A stretch of 42,241 bases of DNA from Salisapilia sapeloensis (lineage: Eukaryota > Oomycota > Peronosporomycetes > Peronosporales > Salisapiliaceae): positions 1 through 42,241 of the forward strand of contig JAADVB010000169.1 of assembly GCA_023334545.1 (NCBI GenBank). Reading direction: 5' to 3'. The notes beneath the pieces were generated by a model. That model was not told the origin of the DNA. It saw only the letters and a list, made by a program, of their open reading frames with translations, and searched no databases. A program made the position numbers and the translations under genes. Below are positions 1 through 8,412 of the stretch, piece after piece. How positions within the stretch are numbered: position 1 is the stretch's first letter; each line of letters opens with the position of its first letter.

Positions 1-1
1 C

Positions 2-441
2 GACTGGGCCACCACCTTCTTCCGCCAGGGCTTTGAACCAGGCAGTATCTTCACCTACATCTGTAAACCTCGCAAAGGCCGATGGAACGCCGAGGAGGTC
101 GAGTACAGCGTCCTCTTGATCCAGCTGATCGACCTCGGCGTAATCCAGCTCGAGCGTGGGAGCAGCGTCCGGGAGTTCTGTCGAAGAAGCTGCACAGTAA
201 TCCGATGCGAGTGCTCAAGAAACTGTCCAACTGTCCGTCGTTTCGCTTCCTCAAAAAGGTTTCACCGACGCTGAGTACGCGCGAGAGTGTGGATGTATCT
301 CTTCCGGACGGTGAGAGTCACCTGCAGGAGCTGTGTCGCCTCCGGATGGAGTTTCTCCGGTCCGTTCAGATCGAAGCCATCATCGCTGCTAAGCAGCACC
401 TGAGTGACCCGAGTGTCCAGGAGCTCGTGGCGTCCTTTTAA
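2..441 (+). CDS. 3' end of a truncated unknown gene
   Basis: The window opens inside a coding region. Frame 2 is open from base 2 to a TGA at 272-274 and begins DWATTFFRQGFEPGSIF. The last part of the protein appears to continue in frame 1, ending at the TAA at 439-441, where the peptide ending LSDPSVQELVASF looks protein-like. A small intron joins the frames: 156-211 (56 bp) or 167-219 (53 bp) both keep the reading frame, but neither has a strong consensus. A base error near 180 would have the same effect. I do not recognise the family. The C-terminus is alpha-helical in character. The strand and the end are well supported by the next gene starting about 140 bp on; the splice is not. Confidence 0.45.
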
Positions 442-583
442 CTTCAAGTAGCCGATGACGTAATCCCGAGCTTCAAGTCGTCTAATGCTCATAATAGAAA
501 GAGACTTGTTCCACATTGTCTGCTGTACTAGTAGAGGAAATCCATTCGAGTGCCGAGGAGCGTCGCACCCTGTCGAACGTAGT

Positions 584-2749
584 ATGGACATGTCAAAGCA
601 AGAGAGGAGGAAGGAGGAGGTGCTGTCGGGCGGCCTAGGCGCCGACATCGTCCGGTCGTCGCCTCGGAAGATGCGGACGACGAGCGACGCGGGCGTGACG
701 GGTGGCGTCACGATTCCCAACTCGGGTTCTTCCAGGCAGGATTTATTCCGTCGTCGGCACTTGGACTCTTCTTCGGACAGTGACGAAGAAGATGATGGTA
801 TGTCTCTCGTTTATTATCTTGTACCGGGTGTATTAAGTCGATGGTGCTAGTGAATGGGGCGACGACGTCGACGAGCTACTTTCGACCTCGGTCGCTCGCA
901 GCTTATGCCCAGTACTTAGAGTACGTCGTATAGGAAACGTAGTGGTAGCTAGAGCTGACATACATCCTCTAGGACGGTGCATATGGAAGGTGTGTTGGAA
1001 AAACAGAGTCTGGACGATCCGTCGACGTACAAGCGCCGGTGGTTTGTCATGCATGAGCAAGACCTTTTCTACTACAAGTCCTCTTCCGATATTGTCGAGA
1101 AGAAGCCATCGGATGATAAATGCTGCAACGTCATTCGTCTCGAAGACATCGATTCGGTCACGACTGCCAAGGACTTTGGTCCGAGTGCCTTCCAGATCCG
1201 GTTAGAAAGTCGTCGCTACGTCCTTCGCGCGGAGTCGAAAGACCGGATGCAAGAGTGGCTCTTTAATTTCCAAAAGTCCATCGCGATCATCATCTCCGCC
1301 TTGGCTCGTACACACCACTATGAGTTCAAGAGCGGACGACTGGTGCGCGCGGGGAGTATGCCTCGAGCCAACAGGAGTCTGTCGCTAGACTATCCAGAGT
1401 ACCTCCCGACGTTTAATAGTAAGACACTAGAAGAGTATTATCGCACACACGCGTCTCCAGAGGCACCAGGAGACGCGAGTCGTCGAGCCAGTAGTCCAGT
1501 GTCAGGTCCGAAGAGTCCTCTTAGCTCCATTGGCATGTTCTCCTTTGACCCGCTGGACGACGTCGACACGACGGAAGTGACAGAAGTGCCGGATGCTTCG
1601 CCACCCAAGTACGTTCCTCGTTTCTTACGTAATCGTCAGGCGGCCGTGGCGACGTCTCCACCGAAAGAAGAGAAGCCGAAAGGCCGATGGGTCCCTCGTC
1701 ATCAGCGTGAAGGAGCCAAGATGTCTCCGTCCGAGTCTTTCGAGGTGGACATTCCAGATGAGTTGGCTCCGTTCCAAGACCACTTGAGCTATAGCACAGG
1801 AGAAGAGATGTATGGCGCGACGAGTCTCGTGGGGGTGCGTAGTAGCATGGAGGACGTTATTTGTTGTCTACCTGATCTGGACACGAAAGTCCACATGGAC
1901 GTTGGACAGAAACAGCAGCTCTATGCGCTCTTTGACGGACACAGTGGCGTCCGTGCAGCCGCGTTTTCCAGCCAACGCATCGCAACGTACTTGTCGGAGC
2001 AACCGACCTTCATCTCAGATGTCCACCAGGCGTTCCACGACTGCTTCAAGCGTATTGACGACGAGTTCCTTGACGTTGCGAAAGCAGAGGACCTCATTGA
2101 CGGAACGACAGCAGCCGTCGTCCTCTTGCGTGGCAATCGAATGTACACTGCTAATGTCGGGGACTGTCGCGCCGTCGTGAGTCTCGGAGGACAGGCGATG
2201 GACGTGATTGAGGAGCAGACGCCAGGTCGAACTGACGAGCGAGAGCGTATTGAGAAGCATGGCGGGTGGGTACAGGCCGAACGAGAGCTGCACATGTCCA
2301 AGCTATACAGCATGGACTTACGGGACCCTGAGATCCAGCAGCGAGCCGAGCGCGTGGTGCAGTGGGTCAACATCTACAGGGTGAATGGCGAGCTCGGCGT
2401 GTCGAGAGCCATCGGCGACATGGACTACAAGGGCGAGGCTCTGAATGCGTACGAGTATTGGGCGTTCCCGGACGGTCATTCGAAGGAGTTTACCGGCGAC
2501 CTCGTGATCTCGACGCCAGAGACGCAGGAGATGGAGGTGACGCCGGAAGTCGAGTTTCTAATCCTTGCTTGTGATGGTCTATGGGATACGATTACGAGTA
2601 AAGAGGCCGTGGCGCACGTTCGGAGCAAGTTGCTCGAAGGTCTGTCGCCGCAACGTGTGAGTCATTCGCTTGGGAAGTTAGCCATTCGATCCGGATCGTC
2701 GGATAATGTCTCCGTCGTGGTCGTCGTGCTGAATGCGATTCGAGGATAA
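584..2749 (+). CDS. PH domain-PP2C serine/threonine phosphatase
   Basis: Three exons: 584-797, 851-920 and 973-2749, giving 686 residues. The introns (53 and 52 bp) start GTATGT and GTACGT and keep frame. An acidic N-terminus is followed by a PH domain at about residues 97-200 (KRRWFVM, then an amphipathic last helix with MQEWLFNFQ). A disordered linker of about 170 residues leads to a PP2C domain from about 372 to the end. PP2C metal-binding motifs are visible: RSSMED, DGHSG, GTTAAVV, ANVGDCRAV, GVSRAIGD, ACDGLWD and SSDNVSV. The usual DGHGG is DGHSG, which should not abolish activity because the aspartate is kept. The PH domain probably brings the Mg/Mn-dependent phosphatase to phosphoinositide membranes. 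ATG 584 is chosen as first in frame; 590 is an alternative. Tail to tail with NBP35 (50 bp between stops). Confidence 0.9.
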
Positions 2750-2799
2750 ACAAGACATGTAGGGAGGTATTTACTAAGCAAGAAATGATACGATTCGTT

Positions 2800-3828
2800 T
2801 TACTCGACCGACTGGATCACACGATCGACCATACTACTAAAGGCAGGCGCAGCGACGGACTGCGGGTACTCCTCGAGGAACGACACGCCTTCTTCACATG
2901 CGCCTGTCATGTTCGCATCGAGCGGGAGGCGACCGAGGAACGGGACGTTGAACGCCTTGGCCATGGACTCTCCGCCGCCAGTCGAGCTGCCGAAGACGTC
3001 CATGTGGATGGAATGCCGCAGGAGCTCCGGGGCTTTCTCCTCCAGTATCTTTAAGACTTCCGACGTGTCGTCGTTGCCGCCTTCCGACACGAATTTCGCG
3101 TCTCGCAAGCTACGCTGGGCGCCACTCATGTTCTCGACGACGCCAAGGACGTTGAGCTTGGTCTTTTTGCAGAAATTCAATTCCTTCCGGACGTCTGCGA
3201 GCGCTACTTCTTGCGGTGTCGTCACGACGACGGCGCCGTCCAAGTCGGCTTCTTTCATGTATTGCACGACCGAGATGTGCTCGTCGGACGTACCGGGTGG
3301 CGTGTCGATGATGAGGTAGTCGAGCTCGCCCCACTCGACGTCGACGAGGAACTGCTTGATCAGTCCGCTCTTCTTCGGTCCGCGCCAGATAATCGCGTCG
3401 TCGTTATTCGGAAGCATGAACCCGATGGACATGACGCCGAGGTTGTCGTCGACGTAGACGGGGGACCATCCGGCTGCGCTCTGATGCACCTCTTCGCCCA
3501 CGAGGCCGAGCATGCGAGGGACACTCGGGCCTGTGATGTCGACGTCTAACAGACCCACTTGGTAGCCTTTCGAGGCAAGTGCGAAGGCTAGTTGCGTCGA
3601 TACGGTCGACTTGCCGACGCCACCTTTACCGGATAACACCAGGAGCTTGTGCTTGATGCCGCTGAGGCGCTGCTTGACCTCGGACACAGCCGGGTCGGGT
3701 TTCCGCGCTTCTCCAGATGCACAGGCGCTCTGGTTCGGACACCCGGCACACCCACTGACCTTTCCAGCCTGTTCGGACTGTGGTCCGACGCACTCGTCAT
3801 TCGCATTCGCTGGTACTTGATCGACCAT
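2800..3828 (-). CDS. NBP35: Cytosolic Fe-S cluster scaffold P-loop ATPase NBP35
   Basis: A single exon of 342 residues. The N-terminus has the NBP35 four-cysteine cluster site with exact C-x13-C-x2-C-x5-C spacing (Cys13, 27, 30, 36), which holds a [4Fe-4S] cluster. A deviant Walker A (GKGGVGKST, about residues 67-75) and the MRP signature ([10 protein letters not shown]) follow. In fungi and animals NBP35 pairs with CFD1 to build clusters for cytosolic and nuclear proteins such as the ribosome recycling factor Rli1/ABCE1. The CPxC bridging motif expected soon after VENMSG is absent. It is replaced by a longer segment ([10 protein letters not shown]...), as I recall from plant NBP35, suggesting a scaffold that works without CFD1. 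The gene is divergent from transportin, with a 267 bp shared upstream region holding a CCAAT repeat. Confidence 0.93.
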   Translation of the reverse strand: MVDQVPANANDECVGPQSEQAGKVSGCAGCPNQSACASGEARKPDPAVSEVKQRLSGIKHKLLVLSGKGGVGKSTVSTQLAFALASKGYQVGLLDVDITGPSVPRMLGLVGEEVHQSAAGWSPVYVDDNLGVMSIGFMLPNNDDAIIWRGPKKSGLIKQFLVDVEWGELDYLIIDTPPGTSDEHISVVQYMKEADLDGAVVVTTPQEVALADVRKELNFCKKTKLNVLGVVENMSGAQRSLRDAKFVSEGGNDDTSEVLKILEEKAPELLRHSIHMDVFGSSTGGGESMAKAFNVPFLGRLPLDANMTGACEEGVSFLEEYPQSVAAPAFSSMVDRVIQSVE

Positions 3829-3869
3829 TTCGATTCTGCTTGGAGATGCTGGCGAGAAGCTTTAACGCA

Positions 3870-3993
3870 TCTTATTCCTGTGGACCAATCCTAGTGCATA
3901 TCAGGTCAAAGTGGACCAATGAGAGAATGCATCAGGTCAAAGTGCTCCAATTGGATGCTAGGCGAGATACTAGTGTACCAATGACAGGATGCC
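3870..3993. promoter_or_regulatory. Tandem 31-bp repeat of CCAAT boxes in a divergent promoter
   Basis: Between NBP35 and transportin, four CCAAT pentamers begin at 3885, 3916, 3947 and 3978, spaced exactly 31 bp apart. The surrounding 31-bp units (3870-3900, 3901-3931, 3932-3962, 3963-3993) are degenerate copies; units 2 and 3 share TCAGGTCAAAGTG before the box. CCAAT is the core bound by the NF-Y/HAP complex. A 31-bp period is about three helical turns, so all four boxes would face the same side of the DNA. Binding is inferred; the repeat itself is read directly. Confidence 0.8.
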
Positions 3994-4095
3994 TGGTGTG
4001 GACGTGGTCGATCGCTTTGACTGGAGTAAAGTATACGAGAGGCGCTGGACGAGTCTTCGAGCGAACGATCCTCCCCCTCGATCTCGACGTGCATC

Positions 4096-6750
4096 ATGGA
4101 CGGTGGATGGCAGCCGCAGCAGGACAAATTGCAGCAAGTAGAAGCTCTCTTACGAGCCTACACGGTCCCGAATAACGACGTCCAGCGAGAAAGCTATGAA
4201 CGCCTACAGACGCTCCAGCAGGACGCCGAGTTTAATCTCTATCTCTGCCACTTTCTGTGCCACCGAGCGGTCGACGTACCTCTTCGACAGCTCGCTGGCT
4301 TGCTTCTAAAGCGCCATATTAAAGTCAGCGACGTCGGAGGCTCCAAACCTGCTTCGGAGATGGAGCGCCTCGCCTTCCTCCGTGCCCAGACGCTGCGTGT
4401 CCTGGCCGATGAACCGCATCGTGCGATTCGGAACGCTGCCGGGAGCATCGTCACGACATTCGTGGCGCAATACACTTTCCTGGACGAATGGCCGGAGCTC
4501 ATGCCAGCGCTCTTGAGTTATCTCGAGGATCCTTCTCAGCATGACGCCGTCGCTGGCGCCTTTGCAGCGTTAAACAAGCTCTGCGAGGACTCTGCTGCCA
4601 AGCTCGAGAACTCTCCGAGCCGTCCATTGAATAACCTCGTCCCGAAGCTACTGCAGTACTTTCAGCATACGAACCCCGAGTTCCGTCACGACGCGTTGGA
4701 TTGTATGAATAACATTTTGGTGTACATGCCCATGAGTCTCGTGGTCCAGATGGATGCTTTTCTCCAAGGCATCTCGATGTTGACGCAAGATGAGTCGACG
4801 GACGTCCGGAAGCTCGTGTGTCGATCCATCGTCCTGCTGCTAGAAGTAGGTGTCCAGTACCTCGTGCCGCACCTCGACAGTATCATCCAGTTCGTTTTGC
4901 GCATGAATAAAGACGAGGACGAGAGTCTAGCGTTAGAAGCGTGCGAGTTCTGGGCATCTTTCTGTGACCTGAAGGAGTTTGAAGAGCTCAAGCCTCGTCT
5001 CCAGCCGTACTTGGGGGACATCCTTCCGCTCCTCTTCGATCGGATGGTGTACAGTGAAGATGACTTGGCGACCTTTGCCTCGGAAGAGCAGAGCATGCAG
5101 GACAACGTGCCGGATCGGCCGGAAGACATCAAGCCTGTGTTCCATAAGAAGGACGAGGAGGAAGAGGACGACGACTCGATGCTCGAGTGGAACCTCCGCC
5201 GCTGCTCTGCCGCGAGTCTAGATAACCTCGCGAATGGCTTTGGGAATGAGATCCTCCCGACGCTCCTGCCCCTCCTACATGAGCGTCTTGGGATGGAGGC
5301 GTGGCCGATGGTCGAGAGCGGTATCCTGGCACTTGGTGCTATCGCAGACGGGTGCTACGCCGGCATCACGCCGCACATGCCAGAGCTGTTTCCGTTCTTG
5401 ATGCTAAAGCTCGAGGACCCGAGACCCTTGGTCCGTAGCATCACGTGCTGGACGCTCAGTCGGTACGCTTCGTGGGCCGTCGAGCAAGCGAATCCGAGTC
5501 TCTTGCAGCCTCTCGTGGAAGCTCTTTTAAAGCGGATTCAAGACCATCATAAAAAGGTGCAGGAAGCTGCTTGCTCCGCCTTCTGTACGTTGGAAGAAGA
5601 AGCGTTGACGGAGCTCGAGCCGTTTTTAAAGCCCATTCTACAAAACCTCTTATATGCCTTCCACAAGTACCAAGCCAAGAACTTGTTGATCCTATACGAT
5701 GCGATCGGGACGTTGGCAGATTGCGTCGGCGACATGCTGAATCGCCCGGAGCTCATTGCGATTCTCATGCCGCCGCTCATTAACAAGTGGAATAGTCTCG
5801 ACGACCGCAGTCGAGAGCTCTTGCCGCTCTTTGAGTGCATGGCGCCTGTCGCGCAGGCTCTGGGGACGGGCTTCCACGAGTTCGCAGGCACGGTCTTTGG
5901 TCGTTGCCAGCGGATCATCGAGAACGAACTCCTGGCGGATGCCATGCACGACCAGAGTCCGACCGAGTTTGACGAAGGAGACGCGGAGCTCGTTGTGTGT
6001 GCTCTGGACCTTGTCTCGGGTATGCTCGAGGGGCTGCAGAGTAATAGCCAGGGACTCGTCGCGAGCTCCAACTTGTTGAATCTGCTCATGGGGAGCGTCA
6101 AGCATGAGGTCTTGGACGTGCGGCAGAGTGCCATGGGCGTCGTGGGAGACCTGGCCAAGCACGCGCCGAGTGTCCTGCGTCCAGGTCTTGGGGAGCTGCT
6201 GCCGATCCTCGTGGACAACATCGATCCGGACATGCCGACGGTGTGCAATAACGCGAGCTGGTCCGTTGGTGAGATCGCCGTGTGCGTCGGACAGGACATC
6301 CAGCCGTACGTCGAGCCGAGTCTCGAGCGCCTCGTCGCGATGATCAATCGCCCGAAGCTCCCGAGGAACTTGGTGGAGAACTGTGCGATTACGATCGGCC
6401 GACTCGGGTACGTCTGTCCGGAAGTCGTCGCGCCGCATCTGCAAGAGTTTGCCAAGCGCTGGTGCCGCGCGCTCGCACACGTCCGCGCCCCGGAGGAGAA
6501 GGAGCACTGCTTCCTCGGTCTCTGCTACATGGTTCGCGTGAATCCGAACGGGATCCTGCAGGACTTTATGTTTGTGTGCGGCGCGATTGCTTCTCTCGAA
6601 GGTCAGCAGATCCAGAACCCAGAGCTTTCAGACATGTTGACGCAGATCGTCCTCGGATTCAAGCACAGCATGGGCGACCAGTGGCAAGCCTACTTTGCGA
6701 CGTTCCCAGAGCCTCTGCGGCAGTTTTTAATCACGAGGTTTAACGTCTAA
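4096..6750 (+). CDS. TNPO1: Transportin (karyopherin beta-2) nuclear import receptor
   Basis: A single exon of 884 residues, the usual length for transportin (about 890). The whole protein reads as HEAT repeats. The diagnostic acidic H8-type loop lies near residues 345-362 (KKDEEEEDDD) and is followed by MLEWNLRRCSAASLDNLAN, a close match to the family. The C-terminal repeats include NNASWSVGEIA and ENCAITIGRLGY, again typical of transportin. It carries PY-NLS cargo such as hnRNP-like RNA-binding proteins and ribosomal proteins into the nucleus and is released by Ran-GTP in the acidic-loop region. The first ATG of the frame is used. It shares the CCAAT-repeat promoter region with NBP35 and ends 88 bp from the convergent Myb-like gene. 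Confidence 0.95.
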   Translation: MDGGWQPQQDKLQQVEALLRAYTVPNNDVQRESYERLQTLQQDAEFNLYLCHFLCHRAVDVPLRQLAGLLLKRHIKVSDVGGSKPASEMERLAFLRAQTLRVLADEPHRAIRNAAGSIVTTFVAQYTFLDEWPELMPALLSYLEDPSQHDAVAGAFAALNKLCEDSAAKLENSPSRPLNNLVPKLLQYFQHTNPEFRHDALDCMNNILVYMPMSLVVQMDAFLQGISMLTQDESTDVRKLVCRSIVLLLEVGVQYLVPHLDSIIQFVLRMNKDEDESLALEACEFWASFCDLKEFEELKPRLQPYLGDILPLLFDRMVYSEDDLATFASEEQSMQDNVPDRPEDIKPVFHKKDEEEEDDDSMLEWNLRRCSAASLDNLANGFGNEILPTLLPLLHERLGMEAWPMVESGILALGAIADGCYAGITPHMPELFPFLMLKLEDPRPLVRSITCWTLSRYASWAVEQANPSLLQPLVEALLKRIQDHHKKVQEAACSAFCTLEEEALTELEPFLKPILQNLLYAFHKYQAKNLLILYDAIGTLADCVGDMLNRPELIAILMPPLINKWNSLDDRSRELLPLFECMAPVAQALGTGFHEFAGTVFGRCQRIIENELLADAMHDQSPTEFDEGDAELVVCALDLVSGMLEGLQSNSQGLVASSNLLNLLMGSVKHEVLDVRQSAMGVVGDLAKHAPSVLRPGLGELLPILVDNIDPDMPTVCNNASWSVGEIAVCVGQDIQPYVEPSLERLVAMINRPKLPRNLVENCAITIGRLGYVCPEVVAPHLQEFAKRWCRALAHVRAPEEKEHCFLGLCYMVRVNPNGILQDFMFVCGAIASLEGQQIQNPELSDMLTQIVLGFKHSMGDQWQAYFATFPEPLRQFLITRFNV

Positions 6751-6838
6751 GGCTTTGGATGCACGAGGCGGTAGGAAAGTAGATAGGAATGTAGGCAAAG
6801 TAGAAGGAACATGGAGACAAGGAGGATATACTTTTGTC

Positions 6839-8227
6839 TTAGACTTGGTTGGATTGTATTTCCGGACTCGACGCCGGGTCCTCCGTCTTGGCCCACGTCG
6901 TCGATGGAGACGGAAGGACTTCGGGCTCCGGCGTTTCCGCTGACTCACTACCGGAGAGGGTCAGGTCACTCGTACGAGTTGAAATGCACGGCGTGTCCAT
7001 GGAAAACGAGTCCGAGAGAAAGTCTTCCCATACACGTTGCGCCGCGCCGTTCGGTGTCGGCGTACTTGTGTTTCTCTTGGAAAAGGTAGTTGATGCTGGG
7101 GCGAGAGATACGGTCGCGAGGGGAGATGGTAGGATCAACGGTGACTCGAAAGCGTTGATGTCTGGTGACTCGAGAGGTGCTACGGGTTTATCTTCACTAC
7201 CGAAAAAGTCGAGAAAGCTTGGACTGAGTGCGAGGGAAGCGCTTGATGTCATTCGGGCACTCGTCTCCACACCTAAATGCATACAAGTTCATTTCCAAGT
7301 CGTATATACCTCGATAATCTACGTACCCGACTCGGTGCCGATAGAAGGCACGAGCGGTTGCTGTGGAACTTGGATCGGAGGAGGTGGATGCACGCGTTTC
7401 CGTAGTCCTTTGCTTTCGTTCCGAATCGGCACGAGGACTGGTGGAGGCGTCCATCGTACTATGTGCGACTCGATCGCATGGATGTCGCTCACGAGTTTCT
7501 CGTACCGAGCTTTGACGTCTCGAGCAGACTTGCCAGGGATCTTCGTAGCGATCTTGGACCACGAGTACGGTCTCGCACTCATCCAATTCGCCAGTGCGTC
7601 TTCTAGTAGTTTGTCTTCTCCAAATGTCCATGACTTGGGTTTCCGTCCGTGGCGGCGACCGGTAGTCGTTGGTATATGGCTCACGTAGAAAGAGGGAGGG
7701 TGGTAGTAGTAGTAGCGTCCTGCATCGGACTCACTGGCGTACGCGAGACGAGTGTCCATTGCCTCCTCTGGCTGAACCGATGCAAAGCGGGAGGTGTGCG
7801 TTTTCTTCGGGTGACCGCCCGACCCTTGAGCCGTACCAGCCGAGTACACGCTATGCGTCGGCTCGATGCTTATGCGACGACCAAGACGAGCGAGGTTGTA
7901 ACTCGCCTCTTGCTGAGGCTCCTGCGAGTGACCGTTGAAGAGATGCTGGAGGTACTGTCGACCGTGTCGCTGGACCTCCTCCGGTGTCCGAGTCGCGACG
8001 AAAGCGCTGATTCGTTCCCATTCGTTTCCACTGCCTCCTCGACCTTGTGACTCGAGCGCAAGGAGGAAGCGTCGATGTTCATCCTGGTGCCAAGGAGATG
8101 AAGGCGATGCCAAAGTAGCCGTTGGACTCCGTGTGGACGACTGTCGATTGTTCGACCCGGATTCTTGGTGACTGCTAGCAGCATTCGACCTACTCTTTTG
8201 CTCTTGTAGCATTCGACAGTGCGCCAT
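6839..8227 (-). CDS. Two-SANT/Myb domain protein, SHAQKYF-like
   Basis: Two exons, 7327-8227 and 6839-7272, with a 54 bp GTACGT...TTTAG intron, give 444 residues. A first Myb/SANT-like domain at about 45-97 ends TPEEVQRHGRQYLQHLF, resembling the plant SHAQKYF class. A second at about 198-248 starts SWTFGEDKLLEDALANW and contains YSWSKIATKIPGKSARDVKARYEKL. In plant DIVARICATA-type factors the order is the reverse, so the layout here is unusual. The rest is Ser/Pro/Thr-rich and low in order, as in many regulators. It is probably a nuclear DNA-binding protein; targets are unknown. Tandem on the same strand with the secreted gene upstream (185 bp). Confidence 0.8.
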
Positions 8228-8412
8228 GGATATTTCGATGGATGCTAGTAGAGAACTCGGATCTTTCGTAGCTACCCACTGAACACTCTTCTGACAGGTA
8301 CTGGCAAAGACCCTTCACAAATATACTCTTCCCACTAGGCATGGGATGTAGCAAAGGACGCGATACGATTGTATGTTGTAGGTGACTATAGCAAGTAATT
8401 CAAATACTTTTT

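Noticed and set aside
262-720. 152-codon open frame on the minus strand
   Set aside because: It lies antisense to the end of the first gene and the start of the PH-PP2C gene, and no domain is recognised.
5547-6507. Long minus-strand open frames (302 and 271 codons) inside transportin
   Set aside because: They are antisense shadows caused by codon bias; the plus strand is an unmistakable transportin.
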